This document shows positions 52,058 to 61,825 of a stretch of DNA of 64,000 nucleotides, in pieces (position 1 is the stretch's first letter; every line of letters starts with the position of its first letter). Origin of the DNA: Micrococcus sp. (GTDB lineage: Bacteria; Actinomycetota; Actinomycetes; Actinomycetales; Micrococcaceae); contig JASBVO010000004.1 in NCBI GenBank assembly GCA_029961105.1, forward strand, positions 124,001 to 188,000, written 5' to 3'. The notes under the pieces were generated by a model that was not told the DNA's origin, did not search any database, and saw nothing but the letters and a program-made list of their open reading frames with translations. A program made the position numbers and the translations under genes.

Positions 52058-52305
52058 TCGCGCGTCTCGCTGCGGCTGATGGACTCGCCCGTGTGTGGGT
52101 CCTGGACGTTCCGCGATTCGGTGACCCGCCGGTTGGCCGAGCTGGAGGCTCCCATCTGGACCAGCGAGATGACCAGCAGCAGGGCGCCAGCGGCCATGAG
52201 GATGTAGCCCGCGATCGCCAGGTCGACGCCGGGGATCACGTCCTGGATGGCGAAGGCGACGATGGCGCCGATGGCGATCAGGGCGATGGACGTGCCGAAA
52301 CGCAT
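52051..52305 (-). CDS. DUF6458-like small membrane protein
   Basis: MRFGTSIALIAIGAIVAFAIQDVIPGVDLAIAGYILMAAGALLLVISL. Confidence 0.8.
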   Translation of the reverse strand: MRFGTSIALIAIGAIVAFAIQDVIPGVDLAIAGYILMAAGALLLVISLVQMGASSSANRRVTESRNVQDPHTGESISRSETRDY

Positions 52306-52431
52306 GGGTTCTCCTTCGGTCGGTGTGCGGCCAGACTACAGCCGGCGTCGTGCGCGTAGTGTTTCAGGCAGGACCAGGGGCGTGCGGGATCCGACCGTGG
52401 CCCCCGCCTCACCCGAGCGCAGGAGGTTTCC

Positions 52432-53427
52432 ATGGGAAAGAAGAAGTCCATCATCGCCAGCCTCGCCGGCCAGAAGGCCGCCGACTTCGCCATCAACCGC
52501 GCCGTGGACGAGCAGGGCAACCCCACCCCGGCGTTCCAGAAGGCCGTCCTCAAGGCCCTGGACGTCCAGCGGCCGCTGGTGCTGCGCAACCTCAACCGGC
52601 TGCGCCGCCAGAACCCCCAGGACACCCCCGCCCAGCTGGCGGAACGGCTGGGCAAGCAGTACCTGGCCGCGGTCACCGGCGGCGGGGCCGCCGTCGGGGG
52701 CACCGCAGTGATCCCGGGCGTCGGCACGGCGGCGGCCCTGGGGCTCTCGGCGGCCGCGACCGTGGGATTCCTGGAGGCGACCGCCCTGTACGCCCAGTCC
52801 GTGGCCGAGCTGATGGGCATCCCCACGGACGATCCGCAGCGGGCGCAGACCCTCGTCATGGCCGTCATGCTCGGTGATGACGGCCGCCGGATGCTGCAGG
52901 ACTTCACCAGCCAGGCGAACGGGCGCGGGATGGGTCCGCTGGCCGGGTCGCTCAGCGTGGTCACGGGCTCCTCCGGGATCTCGGAGGCGCTGTTCAACCA
53001 GATGAAGAGGATGTTTATCAAGCGGTTCATCGTCCGGCAGGGTGCCGGGATGCTCGGGCGGCTGGTGCCCTTCGGGGTGGGAGCCGTCGTCGGGGGCCTC
53101 GGCAACCGGGCCATGGGCAAGGGCGTGATCAAGGGCGCGCAGAACCTCTTCGGGCCGCTGCCCGCCACGATCCCCGGTGCCCTGGCCAGCGAGCTCACGG
53201 CGCTGCCGGCTGGTCGGAAGGGTCGGAAGGACGGCAGGGAGGACGACGCCCCGGACGGTGACGTGGAGGCGTTCGGGGAGCTGCTGGCGGAGGACATCGA
53301 GACCGACTTCGAGCAACTGAGGGACGACGGCACGCTGGAGGACCTCCGGCGCGAGGACCCCGAGGCCTTCGCCGCCGAGGTCGAGGCCGCCCGCGAAGCC
53401 CACCGCCGGGCCTGTGAGGAGCGGTAG
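52432..53427 (+). CDS. Conserved hypothetical membrane-associated protein
   Basis: Gly/Ala-rich amphipathic stretches (GGGAAVGGTAVIPGVGTAAALGLSAAATVGFLEATALYAQSVAELMG); clean RBS and frame. Confidence 0.65.
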   Translation: MGKKKSIIASLAGQKAADFAINRAVDEQGNPTPAFQKAVLKALDVQRPLVLRNLNRLRRQNPQDTPAQLAERLGKQYLAAVTGGGAAVGGTAVIPGVGTAAALGLSAAATVGFLEATALYAQSVAELMGIPTDDPQRAQTLVMAVMLGDDGRRMLQDFTSQANGRGMGPLAGSLSVVTGSSGISEALFNQMKRMFIKRFIVRQGAGMLGRLVPFGVGAVVGGLGNRAMGKGVIKGAQNLFGPLPATIPGALASELTALPAGRKGRKDGREDDAPDGDVEAFGELLAEDIETDFEQLRDDGTLEDLRREDPEAFAAEVEAAREAHRRACEER

Positions 53428-53436
53428 GCAGGGGGC

Positions 53437-54891
53437 TCAGCCGAAGACCGCGTGGGCCACGGTGAAGATGGCCAGGCCCGCCAGCGCGCCCACGATCGAG
53501 CCGTTGATGCGGATGTACTGCAGGTCCTTGCCCATGTAGAGCTCGATGGTCCGCGAGGCCTGGCGCCCGTCCCACCGCTGGATGGTCTCACCGATGACGC
53601 CCACGATCTCGGGACCGTAGGCCCGGGCCAGGTGCTGGGCCGCGTCCGAGGCCCAGCCGTCCACCCGGTCGGCGAGGGCCCGGTCCTCCTGGAGGCGCCC
53701 GCCGAGGTCCTGGAGGGCGGCGACCATCGCCAGGTGCAGGTCCGAGGCGGGGTTGCGCAGCTGGACCAGCAGGGCGTCCTTCGTGGTGGCCCACGCCTGG
53801 CCGGCCCACTCGCGCATCCTCGGATCGTCGAACAGCTCCCGCTTCGTCTGTTCCACCCGTGCGCGCGTGGCCGGGTCCTCGCGCATGTCCCGGACCAGTT
53901 CTTCCAGCCACTGGTCCACGGAGCGCCGCAGTTCGTGCCTCGGCTCGTCCCGGACCGAGGCCAGGTACTTCAGGGCCTCCGCGTGGATCCGCTCGGCCAG
54001 CAGCTGGTCCACGACCTCGGGCACCCACTGCGGGGAGCGGCGCCGGACGCTGTGCAGGAAGAACTCCGGATTCCGGGCCACCCAGTCCCCGGTGCGCGTC
54101 ACCACCAGGTCCACCACCCGGTCATGGTGCCGCTCGGCGACGACCTTGCCCAGCACCGTGGACAGGGTGGGGGACCAGTCGGGCTCCACCATGTGGCGCT
54201 GGACCAGCCCGGCCAGCACGTCCCGGACCAGGACGTCGTCCAGGGCGTCCAGGATGCCCTCCGCGGTCGCCGAGACCTCGCGCGCCACTCGCTCGGCGTT
54301 CGGGCGCCGCCGCAGCCAGGCACCGGTGCGGTCCGCCACCCGCAGCCCCTCCAGCTTTTCCCGTGCCACGTCCCCGGCCAGGAAATTCTCCTGGACGAAG
54401 GTCCCCAGGGACTCCCCGATGGTGTCCTTCTTGCGCGGGATGATCGCCGTGTGCGGGATCTTCAGGCCCATGGGGTGCCGGAACAGTGCGGTCACGGCGA
54501 ACCAGTCGGCCAGTGCGCCGACCATCCCGCCCTCCGCGGCCGCCCGGACGTAGGCGAGCCAGGGGTAGCGCTCCTGCAGGGCGAAGGCCACGACGAAGAC
54601 CACGGCCATCACCACCAGCAGCCCGGTCGCCAGCAGCTTCATCCGTTTCAGTCCGGCCTCCCGCTCGGCCTCACCGGCGCCGGCCGGTGCCGGCGTGACG
54701 GTGGGCGCCTCGGCGCCGGCGGAGGCGCGGGTGCCCCCGGGGCCGCGGGGACCCGCGGGATCGGCCGGTGCGGGGAACCCCTCAGGACCGGGAGACCCGG
54801 CGGGACCGGGGGCGACGGCGGCCCGGTGCCGCGCCCGGGCAGGGCCGGGCGCGGGGGTGGGCCGGCCGGCGTCGGGAAGGTTCTGGTCCAT
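53437..54891 (-). CDS. DUF445 domain membrane protein
   Basis: AAAEGGMVGALADWFAVTALFRHPMGLKIPHTAIIPRKKDTIGESLGTFVQENFL; RINGSIVGALAGL C-terminus. Confidence 0.93.
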   Translation of the reverse strand: MDQNLPDAGRPTPAPGPARARHRAAVAPGPAGSPGPEGFPAPADPAGPRGPGGTRASAGAEAPTVTPAPAGAGEAEREAGLKRMKLLATGLLVVMAVVFVVAFALQERYPWLAYVRAAAEGGMVGALADWFAVTALFRHPMGLKIPHTAIIPRKKDTIGESLGTFVQENFLAGDVAREKLEGLRVADRTGAWLRRRPNAERVAREVSATAEGILDALDDVLVRDVLAGLVQRHMVEPDWSPTLSTVLGKVVAERHHDRVVDLVVTRTGDWVARNPEFFLHSVRRRSPQWVPEVVDQLLAERIHAEALKYLASVRDEPRHELRRSVDQWLEELVRDMREDPATRARVEQTKRELFDDPRMREWAGQAWATTKDALLVQLRNPASDLHLAMVAALQDLGGRLQEDRALADRVDGWASDAAQHLARAYGPEIVGVIGETIQRWDGRQASRTIELYMGKDLQYIRINGSIVGALAGLAIFTVAHAVFG

Positions 54892-54987
54892 GGATCCTCC
54901 GGCCGGGGTCAAAGTGTCAGCACAAGTTAACCAGCAGGTCGCCTGCCGGAGGGTCCGCGCGTACCCCGCCATTCCTATGCTGGCGCC

Positions 54988-55932
54988 GTGACCGACCCCT
55001 CGATGCACGTCACCGGCCCGGAACACCCTCATCCTACGGACCCCCGCCCCCTGGTCATCGCGCACCGCGGGTCCTCGGCCGCCTTCGCGGAGAACACGCG
55101 CGCCGCCTTCCTGCACGCGCTGGCCGAGGGGGCCGACGGCGTGGAGGTGGACGTCCACCTCAGCCGCGACCGGCACCTGGTCTGCCTGCACGACCCCACG
55201 CTGGAGCGGACCTCGAACGGTTCAGGACCGGTCGCCGACCACACCCTGGCCCAGTTGCGCCGGCTGGACTTCCACGGCTGGAAGGGAGCGCGCCTCCCCG
55301 GCGAATACGGACCGGCCTCGGCGCAGTTGCTCACGCTGCCCGAACTGCTCGGGCTGCTCGTGGAGGCCGGCCGGCCGGTGCGGCTCGCCCTGGAGCTGAA
55401 GCACCCCAGCCCGTTCGGCCACGAACTGGAGGAGCGGGCCCTGTCGTGCCTGCTGTCGGCGGGCTGGGACCCGGAGACCTCGCGGATCGGGGCGGTGGAG
55501 GTCTCCTTCATGAGCTTCTACGCGGGATCCCTGCAGTACCTGGCCCCCGCGGTGGACACCGACCACCTCTGCCAGCTGGTGTCCCTGGTGCCGAATGAGC
55601 CGGTGGCCAGCAGGTTCAGCCTCGGCCCGCTCAGCAGGGCCGCGGTCCGGGCCACGCTGCGCCAGGCCGTGGCCGACGCCGAGCGGCTGATCTGGGAGGG
55701 CCGGGCCGGGATGGCGGGTCCGGGCGTGGCCTACGTCCGGCGTCACCTGGCGGACGTGAAGGCCTGGCTCGCCGCCGGCCGGGTCCTGCGGGTGTGGACC
55801 GCGGACCGCCCCGAGGACGTGGAGCTGCTGCGTGCCGTGGGCGTGCAGGAGATCACCACGAACGTGCCCGGGGCGGTGCTGGCGCAGCTGGCCGGACGCA
55901 GCGTTCCCGCACCGGCGTACGTGGGCCGCTGA
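54988..55932 (+). CDS. glpQ: Glycerophosphodiester phosphodiesterase
   Basis: IAHRGSSAAFAENTRAAFLHALAEGADGVEVDVHLSRDRHLVCLHDPTLERTS. Confidence 0.92.
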   Translation: MTDPSMHVTGPEHPHPTDPRPLVIAHRGSSAAFAENTRAAFLHALAEGADGVEVDVHLSRDRHLVCLHDPTLERTSNGSGPVADHTLAQLRRLDFHGWKGARLPGEYGPASAQLLTLPELLGLLVEAGRPVRLALELKHPSPFGHELEERALSCLLSAGWDPETSRIGAVEVSFMSFYAGSLQYLAPAVDTDHLCQLVSLVPNEPVASRFSLGPLSRAAVRATLRQAVADAERLIWEGRAGMAGPGVAYVRRHLADVKAWLAAGRVLRVWTADRPEDVELLRAVGVQEITTNVPGAVLAQLAGRSVPAPAYVGR

Positions 55933-56025
55933 GGGGACGGCCGCCACACGCTCGAGGGGCGCAGCGGGCGAGGGTTCGCTGGATGATCTGGGGCGATGCG
56001 GTTATGCTCGCCCCATCCATCGTGA

Positions 56026-56041
56026 TGTGACCGCAGTCACG
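56026..56041. promoter_or_regulatory. CRP/GlxR-like operator TGTGA-ccgcag-TCACg
   Basis: Matches TGTGA-N6-TCACA at 9/10 half-site positions; 30 bp upstream of the substrate-binding-protein gene. Confidence 0.6.
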
Positions 56042-56070
56042 GTGATCACTCGACACCCTCGGGAGCAACC

Positions 56071-57756
56071 ATGTCCTCATTCCTCAGGCGACGCGCCACC
56101 GCGGTGGCCGCCGCCGCGGCCGCCGCCGCCCTGATCCTGTCCGGCTGTGCGCAGAGCCAGCGCGACGATGCCGGCGGGGAGACGAGCGGGGGCGGGGGCA
56201 GCGAATCCGCCGTGGACGGCCAGTTCATCTTCGCCGCCTCGTCCGACCCCAAGACCCTGGACCCGGCCTTCGCCAACGACGGCGAGACGTTCCGGGTCTC
56301 CCGCCAGATCTTCGAAGGCCTGGTCGGCACCGAGCCGGGCACCCCGGACCCGGCGCCGCTGCTGGCCGAGTCCTGGGAGACCAGCGAGGACGGGCTGACC
56401 TACGACTTCACCCTCAAGGAGGGCGTGACCTTCCACGACGGCACGCCGTTCAACGCAGAGGCGGTCTGCGCCAATTTCGACCGCTGGTACAACTTCGAGG
56501 GCATCGCGCAGGCCGAGACCATGTCCTACTACTACGGCAAGCTGTTCCGCGGTTTCGCGGACAAGCCGGAGGACGCCGTCTACGAGTCCTGCGAGGCGGT
56601 GGACGAGAACCACGCCACCGTCACCCTCGCCCAGCCGTTCGCCGGCTTCATCGCCTCCCTCTCCCTGCCGGCGTTCGCCATGCAGTCGCCCTCCGCCATG
56701 GAGGAATTCGGGGCGGACGAGGTCGGCGGCACGGCCGAGTCCCCGGAACTGAGCGAGTACGCCCGCGCGCACCCCACCGGAACCGGCCCGTTCACCTTCG
56801 AGTCCTGGAACGTGGGCCAGGACATCTCCCTGAAGGCGAACCCGGACTACTGGGGCGAGCAGGGCGACGTCCAGGAGATCACCTTCCGGGTGATCGACGA
56901 CCCGGTGGCCCGCCGCCAGTCCCTCGAGGCCGGCGAGATCGACGGCTATGACCTGGTGGCCCCGGCCGACGTGGCGGACCTGGAAGGGGCCGGGTTCAAG
57001 ATCTTCACCCGCGACCCGTTCACCATCCTCTACCTGGGCCTGAACCAGGAGGTCGAGGAACTGAAGGACATCAAGGTCCGCCAGGCCATCTCCCACGCGA
57101 TCGACAAGGACGCCCTGATCCGGCAGACGCTGCCGGAGGGCACCAAGCCGGCCATCGAGTTCATCCCGGACTCGGTCAACGGCTACACGGAGGACGTGGA
57201 GACCTACGACTACGATCCCCAGAAGGCCAAGGAGCTGCTGGCCGAGGCCGGCTACGCGGACGGGTTCACGGTGGACTTCAACTACCCCACCGGGGTCTCC
57301 CGCCCGTACATGCCCACCCCCGAGCAGATCTTCTCCAACCTCTCCGGCCAGCTCGCCGAGGTCGGGATCAAGGTCAACGCGGTGCCGGAGAAGTGGAGCC
57401 CGGACTACTTGGACCGGGTCAACGGCACGGCCGACCACGGCATCCACCTGCTGGGCTGGACCGGTGACTACAACGACACGGACAACTTCGTGGGCGTGTT
57501 CTTCGGCCAGGAGAAGCCCGAGTTCGGCTTCGACAACGCGGAGCTGTTCCAGGCGCTCAGCGAGGCCCGGCAGGAGCCGGTGCTGGAGAAGCAGACGCCG
57601 ATGTACGAGGAGGTCAACCGGATGGTCTCCGAGTTCGTCCCCGCGGTCCCACTGGCCCACCCGGCCCCCTCGCTGGCGTTCGCCGAGCGGGTGGACCACT
57701 TCCCGGCCAGCCCGGTCAACGACGAGGTCTTCAACCAGATCGAGCTGAACAAGTGA
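56071..57756 (+). CDS. Peptide/oligopeptide ABC transporter substrate-binding lipoprotein
   Basis: Lipobox LSGC; SBP_bac_5 motifs (DPKTLDPAFANDGETFRVSRQIFEGLV). Confidence 0.93.
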   Translation: MSSFLRRRATAVAAAAAAAALILSGCAQSQRDDAGGETSGGGGSESAVDGQFIFAASSDPKTLDPAFANDGETFRVSRQIFEGLVGTEPGTPDPAPLLAESWETSEDGLTYDFTLKEGVTFHDGTPFNAEAVCANFDRWYNFEGIAQAETMSYYYGKLFRGFADKPEDAVYESCEAVDENHATVTLAQPFAGFIASLSLPAFAMQSPSAMEEFGADEVGGTAESPELSEYARAHPTGTGPFTFESWNVGQDISLKANPDYWGEQGDVQEITFRVIDDPVARRQSLEAGEIDGYDLVAPADVADLEGAGFKIFTRDPFTILYLGLNQEVEELKDIKVRQAISHAIDKDALIRQTLPEGTKPAIEFIPDSVNGYTEDVETYDYDPQKAKELLAEAGYADGFTVDFNYPTGVSRPYMPTPEQIFSNLSGQLAEVGIKVNAVPEKWSPDYLDRVNGTADHGIHLLGWTGDYNDTDNFVGVFFGQEKPEFGFDNAELFQALSEARQEPVLEKQTPMYEEVNRMVSEFVPAVPLAHPAPSLAFAERVDHFPASPVNDEVFNQIELNK

Positions 57757-57758
57757 CC

Positions 57759-57807
57759 TGACGGTCCCGCGGGACCGGGCCCGTCCCGGTCCCGCGCCGG
57801 ACCGTCA
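57759..57807 (+). terminator. Long stem-loop between substrate-binding-protein and permease genes (21 bp, one 2-nt bulge)
   Basis: tgacggtcccgcgggaccggg-cccgt-cccggtcccgcg(cc)ggaccgtca. Confidence 0.8.
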
Positions 57808-57829
57808 ACCACTCGCGAAGGGACGCCGC

Positions 57830-58834
57830 GTGCTCCGACTCATCGGCAAGCGCCTGCTGCTGCTGATCCCCACCCTCATCGGGCTGTCCATCCTGCTCTT
57901 CCTCTGGGTCCGTGCGCTGCCCGGTGGACCGGCCACCGCACTGCTGGGCGACAAGGCCACACCGGAGGCGGTGGCCCGGGTCAACGAGGCCTACGGTTTC
58001 GACCGGCCCATCCTGGAGCAGTACTTCATCTACATGGGTCGGATCCTCTCGGGGGACTTCGGCAACTCCCTGCTGACCAACCGATCGGTGCTGGAGGAGT
58101 TCGCCGCCCGTTTCCCGGCCACGCTGGAACTGACCGCGTTCGCGATGATCTTCGCGGTGGCCCTCGGCATCCCGCTGGGCTACTGGGCCGCGCGGAACGT
58201 GGGGCGCTGGCAGGACCAGCTCGCCGTGCTGCTGTCCCTGATGGGCGTGGTGGTGCCCGTGTTCTTCCTGGCATTCATCCTCAAGTGGGTGTTCGCCGTC
58301 CAGCTGGGCTGGCTGCCCACGGACGGTCGCCAGGACCCGCGGATCGACGCCACCCACTACACGAACTTCTTCGTCTGGGACGGGATGATCACCGGTGAAT
58401 ACGACGCCGCGTGGGATGCCCTGCTGCACCTGGTGCTGCCCGGGGTGGCGCTGGGGACCATCCCGTTGGCCATCATCGCCCGGATCACGAGGGCCTCGGT
58501 GCTGGAGGTGCAGAACGCCGACTACGTGCGGACCGCCAGGGCCAAGGGCCTGGCGCCTCGGCTGATCCGCGACCGGTTCGTGATGCGCAACGCCCTGCTG
58601 CCGGTGGTCACCACCCTCGGCCTGCAGCTCGGGCTCCTGATCTCCGGTGCGGTGCTGACCGAGACGGTGTTCGCGTTCAACGGGATCGGAAGCTTCCTGT
58701 GGGACGCCATCTTCAATCTCGACTTCCCGGTGCTGCAGGGATTCATCATCTTCATCGCCGTCGTCTACTCCCTGATCAACCTGCTGGTGGACGTCTCGTA
58801 CGGCCTCATCGACCCCCGGGTGCGTGTCTCATGA
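57830..58834 (+). CDS. Peptide ABC transporter permease (DppB-like)
   Basis: LFLWVRALPGGPATALLGDKATPEAV; LGLQLGLLISGAVLTETVF. Confidence 0.93.
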   Translation: MLRLIGKRLLLLIPTLIGLSILLFLWVRALPGGPATALLGDKATPEAVARVNEAYGFDRPILEQYFIYMGRILSGDFGNSLLTNRSVLEEFAARFPATLELTAFAMIFAVALGIPLGYWAARNVGRWQDQLAVLLSLMGVVVPVFFLAFILKWVFAVQLGWLPTDGRQDPRIDATHYTNFFVWDGMITGEYDAAWDALLHLVLPGVALGTIPLAIIARITRASVLEVQNADYVRTARAKGLAPRLIRDRFVMRNALLPVVTTLGLQLGLLISGAVLTETVFAFNGIGSFLWDAIFNLDFPVLQGFIIFIAVVYSLINLLVDVSYGLIDPRVRVS

Positions 58835-59883
58835 GCGTGAACCTGCCTCCCACCGCCGGCGGCCCCGCCGAGGGCCTGACGCCCGGGGGCTCGCCGGCCC
58901 CCGGCCCGGGATCCGGCGGCCTCGTGCCCGGGATGACCGCGACGGTGCCCGCTGCCGGACCCGGTCCGGGCGTGGGCATCGATCCCGGCCGCGACCCCGG
59001 GGGTCCCGTGCGGGGCACCTCCGTCTGGATGGACGCCTTCCTGCGGCTGCGGCGCAACCCGGCCGCGATCGCCGGAGCGGTGATCGTGGCGCTGTTCCTG
59101 CTGGTGGCCGTCCTGGCCCCGCTCATCGCCCCGTACCCGGGGGAGGCGGTGCCGGGCGCACGCGAGATCACCCCGGGTGACATCCCCGGCCCGGGCGAAC
59201 TGCCCCAGTATCCACTGGGGCTGGACCGCTTCGGCGGGGACGTGCTGTCCAAGCTGGTCTGGGGCGCCCAGTCCTCGCTGATGATCGGCGTCGTCTCCAC
59301 GGCGCTCGGCCTGGCCGGCGGCATGCTCCTGGGCCTGCTGGCCGGGGCCTTCGGCGGCTGGATCGACGGCGTGGTGATGCGCATCGTGGACATCTTGCTG
59401 TCCGTGCCGAACCTGCTGCTGGCCGTGTCGATCGCCGCGGTGCTCGGCCAGGGGCCGTATGCGGTGATGATCGCGATCGGCGTCTCCCAGGTGCCGATCT
59501 TCGCCCGGCTGCTGCGCTCCTCCATGCTCAGCCAGAAGGGTTCGGACTACGTGCTGGCCGCCCAGACACTCGGCCTGAGCCGGCGCACCATCACCATGAG
59601 CCACGTGCTGCCGAACTCGGTCGGTCCGGTGATCGTGCAGGCCACGCTGACGCTGGCGACCGCCGTCATCGACGCCGCGGCCCTGTCCTTCCTGGGCCTG
59701 GGCGGCGGCCGTCCGGAGACCGCCGAATGGGGACGCATGCTCACCTACGCCCAGTCCGAGCTGGGCATCGCCCCGTGGCTGGCCTTCCTGCCCGGCCTGT
59801 GCATCGCCATCACCGCGCTGGGATTCACCCTGCTGGGCGAGTCGTTGCGCGAGGCGCTCGACCCGAAGTCGAGGGCACGGTGA
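58831..59883 (+). CDS. Peptide ABC transporter permease (DppC-like)
   Basis: ATGA overlap with upstream permease; GLDRFGGDVLSKLVWGAQSSLMIGVVST. Confidence 0.93.
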   Translation: MSVNLPPTAGGPAEGLTPGGSPAPGPGSGGLVPGMTATVPAAGPGPGVGIDPGRDPGGPVRGTSVWMDAFLRLRRNPAAIAGAVIVALFLLVAVLAPLIAPYPGEAVPGAREITPGDIPGPGELPQYPLGLDRFGGDVLSKLVWGAQSSLMIGVVSTALGLAGGMLLGLLAGAFGGWIDGVVMRIVDILLSVPNLLLAVSIAAVLGQGPYAVMIAIGVSQVPIFARLLRSSMLSQKGSDYVLAAQTLGLSRRTITMSHVLPNSVGPVIVQATLTLATAVIDAAALSFLGLGGGRPETAEWGRMLTYAQSELGIAPWLAFLPGLCIAITALGFTLLGESLREALDPKSRAR

Positions 59884-61799
59884 GTGCGGTGAACGGGACG
59901 GATGGGGAGATCGGGATGAACGGGGGGATCGGGATGGACGGGGGGATCGGGATGGACGGCGTGAACCGGGCGGCCGGCCGGCAGCGCACCGAGGACGAGA
60001 GGGCACCACGCGTGGAGGCAGGACCCCTGCTGCACATCGAGGACCTGCAGGTCGATTTCACGACGATGCACGGTTCCGTGCGGGCCGTGGAGGGCGCCTC
60101 GCTGTCCCTGGCCGCGGGAAGCACCTTGGCCATCGTGGGGGAGTCCGGCTCCGGCAAGTCCACCACCGCGATGGCGGCGATCGGGTTGCTGGCCGGCAAC
60201 GGCCGGGTCACCGGCGGGTCCATCCGGTTCAACGGCCAGGACCTGGTGGGGCTGCCCGAGGCGGGGATGCGGCACATCCGGGGCCGCCAGATCGGCCTGG
60301 TCCCGCAGGACCCCATGTCCAACCTCAACCCGGTCTCCCGGATCGGCACGCAGGTCGGCGAGACCCTGCTGACCCACCGGCTGGCCACCCGCAGGGACGT
60401 GGACGCCAAGGTGGTGGAGGTGATGGAGGCCGCCGGGATCCCGGAGGCCGAACGGCGCTCGAGGCAGTACCCGCACGAGCTCTCCGGCGGCCTGCGCCAG
60501 CGTGCCCTGATCGCCGTGGCCCTGGCCTGCCGGCCGCAACTGCTGATCGCGGACGAGCCGACCTCCGCCCTGGACGTGACGGTCCAGCAGGTGATCCTGG
60601 ACCAGATCGAGCAGATGACCCACCAGCTCGGCACCGCGGTCCTGCTCATCACCCACGACCTCGGACTGGCCGCCGAGCGTGCCCAGGACCTGGTGGTCAT
60701 GCACCGCGGGAAGGTGGTGGAGTCCGGGCCGGCCGCCCGGTTGCTGGAGGACCCCCAGCACCCGTACACCCGGTCCCTGGTGAAGGCGGCGCCCTCCGTG
60801 GCGGCGGTCCGGCTGGCCCCCGGGGCCTTCGCCGCCACGCACCAGGGCGGCCGTCCGGGCGGGCACCCCGCTCCCGACGGCGGCACCACCGGCGCGTCCG
60901 GGCCCCCGGCTGCCGCGGGGAGCGGGTCCACGGCGTCCGGGCCCGCGGGTGCGGCCGGGGCGCCCGTTCCGACGGCGGCCGCGACGGCGTCCGGACCCGC
61001 GGTGGACGAGCCGCTGGTGACCATCACCGGCCTGACCAAGGTCTACCCGGTCCGCGGCGGGGAGGACTTCCACGCCACGAAGGACGTCAGCCTCGAGATC
61101 CCGCGGGGCACCACCGTGTCCATCGTGGGCGAGTCCGGCTCGGGCAAGACGACCACGGCGAGGATGCTGCTGAAGTTGATCACACCGACGTCGGGCTCCA
61201 TCACCTTCGACGGCCGCGACGTGCTGGACCTGGACCGGGCCGGGTTGCGCGACTTCCGCCAGCGCGTCCAGGCGGTGTTCCAGGATCCGTACTCCTCCCT
61301 GAACCCGATGTTCACGGTGGGGCGGATCATCGAGGAGCCGCTGGTCGCCTACAAGCGCGGTGGCGCCCGCCAGCGGCGGGACCGGGTCCTGGAACTGATG
61401 GAGCAGGTGGCCCTGCCGTCGAGCATGTTCCGCCGGTACCCGGCCGAGCTCTCCGGTGGCCAGCGGCAGCGCGTGGCGATCGCCCGCGCCCTGGCCCTGC
61501 AACCGGAGCTGATCGTGTGCGACGAGCCGGTCTCCGCCCTGGACGTGCTGGTCCAGGACCAGATCCTGAGGCTGCTGCGCCACCTGCAGGACGAACTGGG
61601 GCTGAGCTACCTGTTCATCTCGCACGACCTGGCCGTGGTCCGGCTGATCTCGGACTACGTCTGCGTGATGAAGGACGGGGAGCTGGTCGAGGCCGCCACC
61701 AGCGAGGAGGTCTTCACCAACCCGCGGCACCCCTACACCCGGCGGCTGCTGGCCTCGATCCCGGGCAACGAGCTGCAGATCGACACCGACGTGGCCTGA
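59880..61799 (+). CDS. Fused dual ATP-binding protein of peptide ABC transporter (DppD-DppF type)
   Basis: Two Walker A (GESGSGKSTTAM, GESGSGKTTTAR) and two signature motifs (LSGGLRQRALIA, LSGGQRQRVAIA). Confidence 0.94.
   Translation: MSAVNGTDGEIGMNGGIGMDGGIGMDGVNRAAGRQRTEDERAPRVEAGPLLHIEDLQVDFTTMHGSVRAVEGASLSLAAGSTLAIVGESGSGKSTTAMAAIGLLAGNGRVTGGSIRFNGQDLVGLPEAGMRHIRGRQIGLVPQDPMSNLNPVSRIGTQVGETLLTHRLATRRDVDAKVVEVMEAAGIPEAERRSRQYPHELSGGLRQRALIAVALACRPQLLIADEPTSALDVTVQQVILDQIEQMTHQLGTAVLLITHDLGLAAERAQDLVVMHRGKVVESGPAARLLEDPQHPYTRSLVKAAPSVAAVRLAPGAFAATHQGGRPGGHPAPDGGTTGASGPPAAAGSGSTASGPAGAAGAPVPTAAATASGPAVDEPLVTITGLTKVYPVRGGEDFHATKDVSLEIPRGTTVSIVGESGSGKTTTARMLLKLITPTSGSITFDGRDVLDLDRAGLRDFRQRVQAVFQDPYSSLNPMFTVGRIIEEPLVAYKRGGARQRRDRVLELMEQVALPSSMFRRYPAELSGGQRQRVAIARALALQPELIVCDEPVSALDVLVQDQILRLLRHLQDELGLSYLFISHDLAVVRLISDYVCVMKDGELVEAATSEEVFTNPRHPYTRRLLASIPGNELQIDTDVA
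59910..59963 (+). repeat. 18-bp tandem repeat (about 3 copies) at 5' end of the fused ATPase gene
   Basis: atcgggatg(a/g)acgggggg repeated; encodes IGMNGG-IGMDGG-IGMDG. Confidence 0.9.
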
Positions 61800-61825
61800 G
61801 CACTCGGCAGGGCGTGGCAGACGGT

